Of a stretch of DNA of 14,311 nucleotides, positions 1-7,665 are shown in pieces. How positions within the stretch are numbered: the first letter of the stretch is position 1; each line of letters opens with the position of its first letter. The notes below the pieces were generated by a model. It was not told the origin of the DNA and did not search any database. It saw only the letters and a list, made by a program, of their open reading frames with translations. This stretch comes from Methanobacterium sp. (GTDB lineage: Archaea; Methanobacteriota; Methanobacteria; Methanobacteriales; Methanobacteriaceae): positions 22,971 through 37,281 of the forward strand of contig PLXT01000061.1 in the NCBI GenBank assembly GCA_003151535.1, read 5' to 3'. The position numbers and the translations under genes are program-made.

Positions 1-1818
1 AAGGGAGACACAACAGTCAATGTAATTGCAAGGATAGTACGCATTCCTAAAACAAGAATATTCAATAAAAATGGTAAAGAAGGAAAAGTTTTGTCCATGG
101 AAATACAGGATAAAACAGGGAAAATACAGTACACACTCTGGAATAGAGATACAGATATAGTAGAATACCTTGACTTAAATGAAGGAGATTCTGTGAAGAT
201 ATTAGGGGCTATGGGTAGAACAAGAGATGGTGAAGTGTCTCTAACCCATTCATGGGTAGGAAGAGTAATGAAGGGAGAATTTGACCTTCCAGAGTATACT
301 GAAACTATTCAAAAAATTGGAGACGCCCATGAAATGCGTGATGTTACTGTTCTAGGTGTTATTTCAAAAATATATGATGCAATAACTTTCATAAGAGATG
401 ATGAAACCACTGGTCAAGTTAGGTCTTTAGAGATGGAAGATGACACAGGTTCAATAAGGATCACCTTGTGGAACGAAGATGCCAACATGGACTTGAAAAA
501 AGGTGACATCATTAAGATAATCGGTGGAAACATCGAATTCGATGAATATTCAGGAACTGATTATAGGATAAATACCAGTTGGAACTCTAAAATAATTATA
601 AACCCTGATATTGATAGTAAATTAAAAAATCAGCTCCAAAAATGTGGAAAATATCTTAAACCCATCAAAATATCAGATATACATTTAATGGATGATGAAG
701 GCGAAGAAATTGATGTTGTAGGAAGAATCGTAAATGTTTACGAACCAAGTGAATTTAACAGAGACGATGGCACTACAGGTAAAGTAAGAACTGTAGAAAT
801 TGGCGATGGTACGGGGATAATAAGGACATCTTTCTGGGATGATAAAGCAGATCTTGCATTGAATATAGGAGATCCAATAAAATTAGAAAATGCAAGAACA
901 CGTCTCGGAAACTATAACATGGACCTTTCTATTGGAAGACCAGCCAGAATTGTTGAACCTAGCGCTGAGGAAATGATGGACATTCCTTCCATAAATGACA
1001 TCGAAGACTCGTTATATTCCAGCAAAACCATAAGCGAATTGAATGAAAGTGACAACAACGTAAGGATGGTCGGAAGAGTCATTAACATCTACGATCCAAA
1101 CGAATTCCAGAGAGGAGACGGAACAAAGGGTATTGTTAGAACTGTGGAAATTGCTGATGGAACAGGAGTAATTAGAGCATCATTTTGGGATGAAAAAGCA
1201 GAATCTGCTTTAAGTGTTGGAGATGCAATAAAAATAGAAAATCCTCGTGTAAATTCACGTGAAGATAAAATAGAAATAAGTGTGGGTAGGAATACAAATG
1301 TAACAACGGCTACAGCTGATGAAGCAGACAAACTTCCTTCACACGATGACATAAAAGAAATGATCTACAAAACCAAGAAGATCGATGATATTGAAGAAGA
1401 AGATAAAAATATAAAGGTTACTGGACAAATAGTGGAAGCTTATGGAAACAGGATTCTCTACGAAATGTGCCCAAACTGCAATAAAAGAGTTAGTTTAGTT
1501 GACAATACTTATATCTGCGATATATGTGGAGAGGAGATTGAAGAACCCAACTATTTAATGATAATCCCATGTGTTATAGAAGATGATACCGGTACTATGA
1601 GAGTCACCTTTTTCAGAACCGCTGCAGAAGAACTTATTGGCATGAAAATGCCAGAGATAATAGAAGTTATTCAAAAAACTGGTGATGAAGGTTCCCTAGA
1701 AGATAAAGTTTCTGATCTTGTTGGACATGAGATCACAGTTATAGCTGATGCCAGTTTCGATGAATACAACGAAGAGATACGACTTAACGCTAAAAAACTC
1801 GTTGAATTAAAGATGTGA
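1..1818 (+). CDS. rpa: Replication protein A, single-chain multi-OB-fold type (5' end cut by window edge)
   Basis: This is a single-stranded-DNA-binding protein for replication, repair and recombination. The reading frame is open from base 1, so the true start lies outside the window; 605 residues are visible. I see five consecutive OB-fold units, at about nt 1-280, 330-600, 690-950, 1050-1310 and 1410-1810. Units 3 and 4 are close copies of each other. The last unit carries a C4 zinc-binding site (CPNC at nt 1468-1479, CDIC at 1516-1527), the hallmark of the C-terminal OB fold of RPA large subunits. Known Methanothermobacter RPA is a single polypeptide with several OB folds and one zinc finger, which this matches. 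A TTG at 91 followed by ATG at 97 could be mistaken for a start, but both fall inside the first OB fold. radA follows on the same strand, which suits a shared role in recombination. Confidence 0.93.
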   Translation, partial: KGDTTVNVIARIVRIPKTRIFNKNGKEGKVLSMEIQDKTGKIQYTLWNRDTDIVEYLDLNEGDSVKILGAMGRTRDGEVSLTHSWVGRVMKGEFDLPEYTETIQKIGDAHEMRDVTVLGVISKIYDAITFIRDDETTGQVRSLEMEDDTGSIRITLWNEDANMDLKKGDIIKIIGGNIEFDEYSGTDYRINTSWNSKIIINPDIDSKLKNQLQKCGKYLKPIKISDIHLMDDEGEEIDVVGRIVNVYEPSEFNRDDGTTGKVRTVEIGDGTGIIRTSFWDDKADLALNIGDPIKLENARTRLGNYNMDLSIGRPARIVEPSAEEMMDIPSINDIEDSLYSSKTISELNESDNNVRMVGRVINIYDPNEFQRGDGTKGIVRTVEIADGTGVIRASFWDEKAESALSVGDAIKIENPRVNSREDKIEISVGRNTNVTTATADEADKLPSHDDIKEMIYKTKKIDDIEEEDKNIKVTGQIVEAYGNRILYEMCPNCNKRVSLVDNTYICDICGEEIEEPNYLMIIPCVIEDDTGTMRVTFFRTAAEELIGMKMPEIIEVIQKTGDEGSLEDKVSDLVGHEITVIADASFDEYNEEIRLNAKKLVELKM

Positions 1819-1882
1819 ATAAGATGAATGATTCAAATAAAAATTAGTGAGCAATACAGAACTTATGATACAAAATTTTTGA

Positions 1883-1913
1883 ATTGATCGTTAATTTGAT
1901 CAATATTTAAATA
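1883..1913 (+). promoter_or_regulatory. Possible radA promoter with upstream dyad
   Basis: TTTAAATA at 1906-1913 resembles an archaeal TATA box and would place transcription initiation near 1935. It is directly preceded by a perfect 7-base inverted repeat, ATTGATC (1883-1889) and GATCAAT (1898-1904). A second TATA-like element, TTATAAAT at 2051-2058, sits so close to the radA start that its transcript would barely include the ribosome-binding site, so I prefer the upstream one. The assignment is by pattern only. Confidence 0.35.
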
Positions 1914-1934
1914 GTGCGTCTATAAAAGTTGTAT

Positions 1935-1983
1935 TAATCCTAAAAATTATTTGAATATTTTTCATAATTTTTATTTAGGATTA
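1935..1983. repeat. 10-base inverted repeat in the radA leader region
   Basis: TAATCCTAAA (1935-1944) is perfectly complementary to TTTAGGATTA (1974-1983). Inside it, AATTAT (1945-1950) can pair with ATAATT (1964-1969), leaving a four-base bulge and a loop of about 13 bases. It could be a hairpin at the start of the radA transcript, an operator, or part of the RPA transcript end. No T-run follows it directly. Confidence 0.5.
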
Positions 1984-2090
1984 GAGCTGAAATGATGAAA
2001 ATATTTGGATATTATCTAAAAGATATTACATACAATGTAATTGGACTTGATTATAAATTTTAATTAACGAACTTTTAAAGGGAGATCAAA

Positions 2091-3026
2091 ATGGTAGAAC
2101 TCGAAGAATTGCCAAATGTGGGAGAGAAAACTGCCCAGAAATTGAGAGATGCTGGTTTCGCAGATATGATGAGATTGGCCACTGCAACATCAAAAGAATT
2201 GAGTGTTAAAGCCGAAATAGGTGAGGGTGTTGCTGAAAAAGTTATAGAAGCCGCAAGAAAATCAGAACAAATTGATTTTGAGACGGCATTAGATGTTATG
2301 GAAAGAAGGAAGGACGTTGGAAGGATAACAACTGGAAGTACTGGTCTTGATGAACTCATAGGTGGGGGAATCGAAACACAATCAATAACCGAAGTATTCG
2401 GTGAATTTGGATCTGGAAAGAGTCAGATATCCCACGAACTTGCAGTCACTGTTCAGTTACCTCCCGAAAAGGGTGGTTTGTCAGGAGATTGTGTTTTTAT
2501 AGATACAGAAAACACTTTCAGACCTGAAAGAATAAAACAAATTGCCGATGGATTAGAACTTGATACTGAAGAAGTTCTCACTAAAATACACATTGCGAGA
2601 GCATTTAACTCAAGTCATCAGATACTCATGGCAGACAAAGTTAATGAACTCATACAGAGCGGTACAGATATAAAACTGCTAATTGTCGATTCGTTAACAG
2701 CACATTTCCGTGCAGAGTACATTGGAAGGGAATCGCTTGCTAACAGACAACAAAAACTGAACCAACATTTACACACCCTTTCGAATATTGCTAATACATA
2801 CAATGTAGCTGTTTTCGTTACCAATCAGGTTCAATCTAAACCAGATGCTTTCTTTGGAAGTCCTACTAAAGCTATAGGTGGACATGTACTTGGTCACGCG
2901 GCAACATACAGGATATGGCTCAAAAAAGGACTCGCCGGTAAAAGAATCGCAAGACTTGTGGACAGTCCTCACTTACCTGAAGGAGAAGCAGTTTTCAAAG
3001 TGATTACAGAGGGAATTACAGATTAA
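2091..3026 (+). CDS. radA: DNA repair and recombination protein RadA
   Basis: This is the archaeal RecA/Rad51-family recombinase: it forms ATP-dependent filaments on single-stranded DNA and catalyses strand exchange. It has 311 residues, the usual length for the family. Residues 1-60 form the N-terminal helix-hairpin-helix domain, which begins LEELPNVGEKTA. F63-E-T-A66 fits the FxxA self-association motif. Walker A is GEFGSGKS at 104-111 and Walker B is LLIVD at 196-200. The DNA-binding loop region lies near NQVQSKPDAFFGSP (245-258). The ATG is preceded by GGAGATC at 2081-2087, a good ribosome-binding site. The RPA gene lies 272 bases upstream on the same strand; the gap and its TATA-like element suggest radA has its own promoter. 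A run of nine T residues 12 bases past the stop probably ends transcription. Confidence 0.97.
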   Translation: MVELEELPNVGEKTAQKLRDAGFADMMRLATATSKELSVKAEIGEGVAEKVIEAARKSEQIDFETALDVMERRKDVGRITTGSTGLDELIGGGIETQSITEVFGEFGSGKSQISHELAVTVQLPPEKGGLSGDCVFIDTENTFRPERIKQIADGLELDTEEVLTKIHIARAFNSSHQILMADKVNELIQSGTDIKLLIVDSLTAHFRAEYIGRESLANRQQKLNQHLHTLSNIANTYNVAVFVTNQVQSKPDAFFGSPTKAIGGHVLGHAATYRIWLKKGLAGKRIARLVDSPHLPEGEAVFKVITEGITD

Positions 3027-3037
3027 ATCCCTAAATA

Positions 3038-3046
3038 TTTTTTTTT
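3038..3046 (+). terminator. T-run terminator after radA
   Basis: Nine consecutive T residues lie 12 bases after the radA stop codon, with a further T-rich stretch around 3055-3070. Archaeal RNA polymerase commonly terminates at such T-runs without a hairpin. No hairpin is visible. Confidence 0.5.
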
Positions 3047-3123
3047 ATTAACATATTTTTATAATTTTTTTTAAATTATTGTTTAGATAATATTCAATAT
3101 TTTCAAATAGATAGTTAGATAAT

Positions 3124-4026
3124 ATGAATTCAACAGAAACCATCCTTGCAATCATCCTTTTAATATTAATTGGTTACATAACCAAGAGAATAGGTCTTCT
3201 AAAGCCCGAAGATTCCATAACGCTTAATAAAATTGTTATAAATATTGCTATTCCTTCTCTAATATTTCTTGCAATGTTCAATGCAGATCTTACGAATATA
3301 AAAATTCTTCTACCAATAACTCTAATTTGTATTATAACCGGCAGTTTATGTGGATTATTAGTATATATATTTTCCCGAGCAAGAGGTTATTCAAAAAAGA
3401 CCCGATGGACATTAGTAGGAACTTCAACCCTATTTAATTCGGGATTCTTGGGATATCCTGTAGTATTAGGAGTATTTGGGGCTGCAGGATTAGTAAGAGG
3501 GGTTTTTTATGATATGGGTTCCACAATACTATTCTTATGTTTAGGAATTCTATTCATCCTTATATTCGAGGGCGAATATACATCGATTATTAAAAGAACC
3601 GTACTATTTCCTCCATTGTGGGGTATAATACTGGGCATATTTGCCAATATCTTGCATATAAATCCGGGATTTATACCTTTAAACGTCTTGAAATATTTAA
3701 GCGGAGCAGCAATTCCTATGATTATGATATCACTTGGATTATCGCTCGAAGCGGGAGGGTTAAAAAACTATTTTGGTGCAGCATCTTTCGTGACTGTAAC
3801 TAGGTTGATGATATCCCCACTGATAGCAATTTTTATGGTTTATATTTTAGGTTTACATGGTCTTGAAGGGACGGTCACTGTAGTTGAGGCAGGTATGCCC
3901 TCAGCAATGTTAAGTTTAGTTCTTGCAGCAAGTTATGATCTTGATATTAATGCAGCTGCAGCATGCATATTCCTAAGTACGGTGGTGAGCATGATAACAC
4001 TGCCAATACTGATTTCTGTAATATGA
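3124..4026 (+). CDS. AEC-family (auxin efflux carrier) transporter
   Basis: This is a 300-residue, very hydrophobic membrane protein, probably a secondary transporter of the AEC family (bacterial and archaeal relatives are often called malate permeases). About ten membrane segments can be read, roughly at 5-20, 35-52, 60-84, 97-120, 126-149, 158-177, 186-207, 218-243, 248-270 and 278-300. The family's two half-repeats show as NSGFLGYP (105-112) in the first half and AGMPSAM (256-262) in the second, each a helix-breaking stretch within a membrane segment. The substrate cannot be told from the sequence; an organic anion is the family-level expectation. No clear Shine-Dalgarno sequence precedes the ATG, so the start is less certain than for its neighbours. 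A TTTTTTAAATT element near 3065-3075 may be its TATA box. It lies between radA and hdrA with no evident functional link to either. Confidence 0.87.
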   Translation: MNSTETILAIILLILIGYITKRIGLLKPEDSITLNKIVINIAIPSLIFLAMFNADLTNIKILLPITLICIITGSLCGLLVYIFSRARGYSKKTRWTLVGTSTLFNSGFLGYPVVLGVFGAAGLVRGVFYDMGSTILFLCLGILFILIFEGEYTSIIKRTVLFPPLWGIILGIFANILHINPGFIPLNVLKYLSGAAIPMIMISLGLSLEAGGLKNYFGAASFVTVTRLMISPLIAIFMVYILGLHGLEGTVTVVEAGMPSAMLSLVLAASYDLDINAAAACIFLSTVVSMITLPILISVI

Positions 4027-4481
4027 TGTCCCTTGATCATGGATCCAAAATAATTTATAAATTTATTTAATTGGTATGAATTATTAAAAATATTTAGATG
4101 ATCAAATAATGCTATATCAACTAGGTCTTATACCCTTTAAACTCTGTAGATAATTATTAATTTTCATTTAATATGAAGAATGGTTTGTTATTAGACGCTT
4201 TAAAAATAAGATGAAAAGGATTATTCTTATTAGATATTGTTAATCGTCGCCATACACGAATTAAACAACATTGAAGGGATTAAAATAATTATAATGTTAA
4301 AAAAATCCCTTAAAATCCTTTAAAAATAATCTATTTAAAATTATTTAAATATAGATTTGTAGATTTGAATACTAATTTTTTGATAGTTAAAGAAATTTTA
4401 TAAACTTGTCGCAAACATATTCTGTTAAAATAAAGTTACTGTATACATTTAGGGTTTTAAGTGTTTTAAAAATATTCTCCC

Positions 4482-4488
4482 TTATATA
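4482..4488 (+). promoter_or_regulatory. Possible TATA box of hdrA
   Basis: TTATATA follows a C-containing stretch (TTCTCCC at 4475-4481) in otherwise AT-only surroundings. Initiation about 25 bases downstream would give a leader of roughly 80 bases. The stronger-looking element TTTTATAAA near 4396 is an alternative and would give a leader of about 165 bases. Confidence 0.35.
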
Positions 4489-4581
4489 CTTTGTATAAAA
4501 AAATAAATAGAAAACTTTATTTATTAAGTTGATAGACCCTACACATTAAGGATAAGATAATCTATCATGATTTAATGGATT

Positions 4582-4590
4582 AGGTGATCT
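4582..4590 (+). promoter_or_regulatory. Extended Shine-Dalgarno sequence that fixes the TTG start of hdrA
   Basis: AGGTGATCT is complementary to the 3' end of archaeal 16S rRNA (GATCACCTCC) over eight bases and ends two bases before TTG at 4593. It supports TTG as the real start even though it is a rare initiation codon. Confidence 0.75.
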
Positions 4591-4592
4591 AA

Positions 4593-6569
4593 TTGGCAGA
4601 AGAAAAAAAGCAAGAAACAACCGAAGAACCAAGAGTCGGTGTATACATATGTCACTGTGGAATAAACATCGGTGGCGTAGTTGATATCGACGCAGTAAAA
4701 GATTATGCAGCAACACTTCCAAACGTTGTTGTATCAGAACAATACAAATACTTCTGTTCAGACCCAGGACAGGAAATGATCCAGAAGGACATCAAAGAAA
4801 AGGGTTTAAACAGAGTAGTTGTAGCAGCATGTTCACCAAGGCTCCACGAACCAACGTTCAGAAGAGCAGTTAAAGAAGCAGGATTAAACCCATATCTTTT
4901 CGAATTCGCAAACATAAGGGAACATGATTCATGGGTTCACCAGAACGAGCCTGAAGCAGCAACAGAAAAGGCAAAAGACCTTGTAAGAATGGCCGTTGCT
5001 AAAGCAAGATTACTTGAACCACTCATATCTGAAACAGTTTCAGTGGATAACAAAGCACTTGTTATTGGTGGAGGAGTAGCTGGAATTCAGGCAGCACTCG
5101 ACCTAGGTGACATGGGATTCCAAACTTACCTGGTAGAAAAACAGCCTACAATTGGTGGGAGAATGGCCCAGCTGGACAAAACTTTCCCAACACTGGACTG
5201 TTCAATGTGTATCCTCGCACCTAAAATGGTGGACTGTGGAAAACACGAAAACATCGAACTCATATCCTACGCAGAAGTTAAGAAAGTTGACGGTTTCATA
5301 GGTAATTTCAAGGTTGAAGTTGAAAAGAAACCACGTTACATTGACGAATCTCTATGTACTGGTTGCGGAAGTTGTTCCGAAGTTTGCCCTATAGAAATAC
5401 CAAACTACTTCGATGAAGGCGTTGGTATGGTCAAAGCAACTTACATACCATTCCCCCAGGCAGTTCCACTGTGTTCCACCATAGACAAGGACTACTGTAT
5501 AGAATGTAAACTATGCGACCAGGTCTGCGGTAACATGGCAATAAAACACGACCAGGAACCAGAAACCATTGAACTCGAAGTAGGTACCATTATCGTTGCA
5601 ACAGGTTACGATCCTTATGACCCGACCGAGAAAAAGGAATGGGCATACGGACAAGCTGAAAACGTTGTCACCGGTCTTGAACTGGAAAGATACATAAATG
5701 CATCCGGACCAACCCAAGGACACGTTGTAAAACCATCAGATGGTAAAGCTCCAAAAAGTGTTGCATTCATCCAGTGTGTAGGCTCAAGGGATGAACAGAT
5801 CGACAAACCATACTGTTCAAGAGTCTGCTGTATGTACGCAATGAAAAACGCTCAGCTTATCATAGACCACGAACCTGACACAGAAGTAACAATTTACTAC
5901 ATGGATATAAGGGCGTTCGGTAAAGGATTTGAAGAGTTCTACAAACGGTCACAGGAGAAATATGGTATCAAGTTCATCAGAGGCCGACCAGCAACAGTCT
6001 TAGAAAACCCTGATAAGACCCTAACCATCAGATCAGAAGACACTCTACTCGGAAAAATCACAGAATACGATTACGACATGGTTGCTCTATCAGTGGGTCT
6101 ACAGCCACCTGAAGGTGCAGAAGAACTCAGGCAGACATTAACTCTGTCAAAAAGTGCTGACGGTTTCCTAATGGAAGCTCACCCTAAACTCAGGCCTGTT
6201 GACACATTAACAGACGGTATTTACCTAGCCGGTGTTTCTCAGGGACCAAAAGATATTCCTGACGCAGTTGCACAAGCATCAGGTGCAGCAGCTAGAGCAG
6301 CAATACCAATGATCAAAGGTGAAGTGGAAATTGAACCTATCATTGCAAGTGTTGATGAAGATGTTTGTGGTGGATGTGAAGTCTGTCTTGAACTCTGCCC
6401 ATACGGTGCAATTGAGAGAATAGATGAACAAGCACACGTTAACATTGCTCTTTGTAAAGGATGTGGAACATGTGTTGCAGCATGCCCATCTGGAGCAATG
6501 GATCAAGCACACTTCAAAACCAGTCAGATATTTGCTCAAATTGAAGCAGCAATGAACGGTGGAAAATAA
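4593..6569 (+). CDS. hdrA: CoB-CoM heterodisulfide reductase subunit A (HdrA)
   Basis: HdrA is the FAD and iron-sulfur subunit of the HdrABC-MvhADG complex in the cytoplasm. This complex bifurcates electrons from H2 to ferredoxin and to the CoM-S-S-CoB heterodisulfide, the last step of methanogenesis. The protein has 658 residues, close to the usual length. The N-terminal domain carries C20-H-C22-G, C55 and C80. The FAD-binding motif GGGVAG is at 159-164. LDCSMC is at 201-206. Inserted ferredoxin clusters use C255/258/261/265 and C302/305/308/312. The HdrA-specific cysteines are C395 and C408/C412/C413. A C-terminal ferredoxin uses C592/595/598/602 and C621/624/627/631. The start is TTG with a near-perfect ribosome-binding site. 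Codon use is visibly richer in C-ending codons than in neighbouring genes, as expected for a highly expressed protein. hdrB, hdrC and mvh genes are absent here; in Methanothermobacter hdrA is likewise separate from hdrBC. Confidence 0.97.
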   Translation: MAEEKKQETTEEPRVGVYICHCGINIGGVVDIDAVKDYAATLPNVVVSEQYKYFCSDPGQEMIQKDIKEKGLNRVVVAACSPRLHEPTFRRAVKEAGLNPYLFEFANIREHDSWVHQNEPEAATEKAKDLVRMAVAKARLLEPLISETVSVDNKALVIGGGVAGIQAALDLGDMGFQTYLVEKQPTIGGRMAQLDKTFPTLDCSMCILAPKMVDCGKHENIELISYAEVKKVDGFIGNFKVEVEKKPRYIDESLCTGCGSCSEVCPIEIPNYFDEGVGMVKATYIPFPQAVPLCSTIDKDYCIECKLCDQVCGNMAIKHDQEPETIELEVGTIIVATGYDPYDPTEKKEWAYGQAENVVTGLELERYINASGPTQGHVVKPSDGKAPKSVAFIQCVGSRDEQIDKPYCSRVCCMYAMKNAQLIIDHEPDTEVTIYYMDIRAFGKGFEEFYKRSQEKYGIKFIRGRPATVLENPDKTLTIRSEDTLLGKITEYDYDMVALSVGLQPPEGAEELRQTLTLSKSADGFLMEAHPKLRPVDTLTDGIYLAGVSQGPKDIPDAVAQASGAAARAAIPMIKGEVEIEPIIASVDEDVCGGCEVCLELCPYGAIERIDEQAHVNIALCKGCGTCVAACPSGAMDQAHFKTSQIFAQIEAAMNGGK

Positions 6570-6599
6570 GGGCTAAACCCCTTTTCCAATATTTTTTTT
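6561..6599 (+). terminator. Hairpin plus T-run terminator of hdrA
   Basis: GGAAAA (6561-6566) pairs with TTTTCC (6582-6587), and GGG (6570-6572) pairs with CCC within 6578-6581, giving a bulged hairpin that includes the hdrA stop codon. Eight T residues follow at 6592-6599. This is the clearest terminator in the window. Confidence 0.65.
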
Positions 6600-6783
6600 A
6601 TTTACAGATTATTTTTTTAATTGAATCCTGAATATTTATTATTAATTCTTGTGCATATTTGAAAACTAAGTCTTTAAACTATCTTTTTGTGAATTTTAAT
6701 ATCATTTAAATTCAAATACAATATTGAAAACATATTTTGATGTTTAAATATGATGATAAATAAAAATCAGTTCACAAGTCTCA

Positions 6784-6810
6784 GAGTATAAATATAAAAA
6801 TTTAATACTC
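6784..6810 (+). promoter_or_regulatory. TATA box of the DUF169 gene, flanked by an inverted repeat
   Basis: TATAAATATA (6787-6796) is a strong archaeal TATA-box candidate. It would place initiation near 6815 and give a leader of about 30 bases. A perfect 6-base inverted repeat, GAGTAT (6784-6789) and ATACTC (6805-6810), brackets it, so a dimeric repressor bound there would cover the TATA box. Confidence 0.5.
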
Positions 6811-6843
6811 CTACTAGTCAGTTATTATTAGAAGGTGAAAACT

Positions 6844-7542
6844 TTGTATCAAGAAATGGGTGAAAAATTAAAAGAGATTTTAAAGCTTGAGAGAGAACCA
6901 GTTGCTATTAAATGGTCTGTGAGAGTGCCAAAAAATATCAAGAAGGAAGATGGCAAATCAAGATTCTGTACTAAACTTGATAAAGCAGCAAACGGCGAAA
7001 TATTCTATTCAACTGCTGAAGAAGAAGAGTGTATGGGTGGTATTCGTTACTCCGGTATGAAGGATAGAAAGAAACTACCTCAAAACATGCAAAGTGGTGC
7101 ATTTCTAGTACCCGCAGGAGTATATAAAAGTATTCCAGCAGTTCAAAGATCATGGCAGAACAACATACCAATTGAAGCAGGAATATTTGATGCTGTTATA
7201 TTTTCACCATTAACTAAAGCTGATTTTGATCCAGATCTAGTATTTGTTGTGTGCAATTCTGAACAAGCCATGATGATTCTTCATGCAAATGCTTATGATT
7301 CAGGATCCCACGGGCTCGGTGCTGATTCAGGACCTATTTGCAGTTCTATGGCTTCAGTACCATACTTAACTGGTAAAGTGACGTACGGATTTGGAGATAT
7401 TGGTTCACGTAATAACATGAATTTGAAACCAGAAGATGTGATGGTAACAATTCCTGCAGGGGATCTTGAGAGAATCCTTGGTAATTTAAGTGAAATGAAA
7501 ACGAAAACATTTTTCAAACGGAATCAAAAAGTTACACCTTAA
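6844..7542 (+). CDS. DUF169 family protein, function unknown
   Basis: This 232-residue soluble protein resembles the DUF169 family (COG2043), which is common in methanogens and has no established function. Recognisable stretches are an N-terminal segment LKLEREPVAIKW (13-24), CMGG (63-66), a central FDAVIFSPL (115-123), and a C-terminal half with GPICSS (163-168) and TYGFGDIGSRNNM (180-192). Its four cysteines (C42, C63, C137, C166) could bind metal or a cofactor, but that is a guess. I place the start at TTG 6844, because AGGTGA at 6833-6838 then has a normal five-base spacer. The longer frame from GTG 6835 would begin inside that ribosome-binding site. It sits between hdrA and glyA but has its own promoter and follows a strong terminator, so an operon with hdrA is unlikely. 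T-runs around 7546-7560 probably end it. Confidence 0.85.
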   Translation: MYQEMGEKLKEILKLEREPVAIKWSVRVPKNIKKEDGKSRFCTKLDKAANGEIFYSTAEEEECMGGIRYSGMKDRKKLPQNMQSGAFLVPAGVYKSIPAVQRSWQNNIPIEAGIFDAVIFSPLTKADFDPDLVFVVCNSEQAMMILHANAYDSGSHGLGADSGPICSSMASVPYLTGKVTYGFGDIGSRNNMNLKPEDVMVTIPAGDLERILGNLSEMKTKTFFKRNQKVTP

Positions 7543-7593
7543 AATTTTTTCTTAACTTTTTGAGGATTTTTCAATGCGGCTTTTTTGAAAGTA

Positions 7594-7622
7594 TTTATAT
7601 TGATTCATTTTATACATAAAAT
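7594..7622 (+). promoter_or_regulatory. Promoter region of the glyA operon with a 16-base palindrome
   Basis: TTTATAT (7594-7600) and TTTTATA (7608-7614) are both TATA-like. The second lies inside a perfect palindrome with 7-base arms, ATTTTAT (7607-7613) and ATAAAAT (7616-7622), separated by AC. If the second is the TATA box, initiation falls near 7637 and the leader is about 30 bases, a normal length. Confidence 0.45.
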
Positions 7623-7665
7623 CATTACACCCTGTGATAATTTGCGTTTATTTGGAGGATAATTA

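Larger units (their letters stand above)
4027..4592. other. 566-base gene-free region upstream of hdrA
   Basis: I found no credible coding frame or RNA gene here; reading frames on the plus strand are very short (under about 20 codons) and lack ribosome-binding sites. The region is strongly AT-rich. It holds an 8-base inverted repeat, AAGGGATT (4274-4281) and AATCCCTT (4304-4311). It also has TATA-like elements TTTTATAAA near 4396 and TTATATA at 4482-4488, and a 7-base inverted repeat close to the hdrA start (4530-4567). The length suggests a regulated or long-leadered promoter for hdrA. Confidence 0.6.

Noticed and set aside
1089..1352. Minus-strand frame of 87 codons inside the RPA gene
   Set aside because: It lies wholly within a well-supported gene, is rich in serine and leucine as expected of antisense frames, and has no family signature. 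The same holds for the other antisense frames in radA, hdrA, glyA and mat.
1987..1998. CTGA followed by ATGATGA, resembling D'/C' boxes of a C/D-box guide RNA
   Set aside because: No upstream C box or downstream D box at the right distance, so the pattern is incomplete.
4274..4311. 8-base inverted repeat AAGGGATT/AATCCCTT in the hdrA upstream region as a small RNA or terminator
   Set aside because: The loop is 22 bases, no T-run follows, and there is no GC-rich island of the kind that marks RNA genes in AT-rich methanogens.
6835..6843. GTG start for the DUF169 gene
   Set aside because: The GTG is part of the AGGTGA ribosome-binding site that serves TTG 6844.
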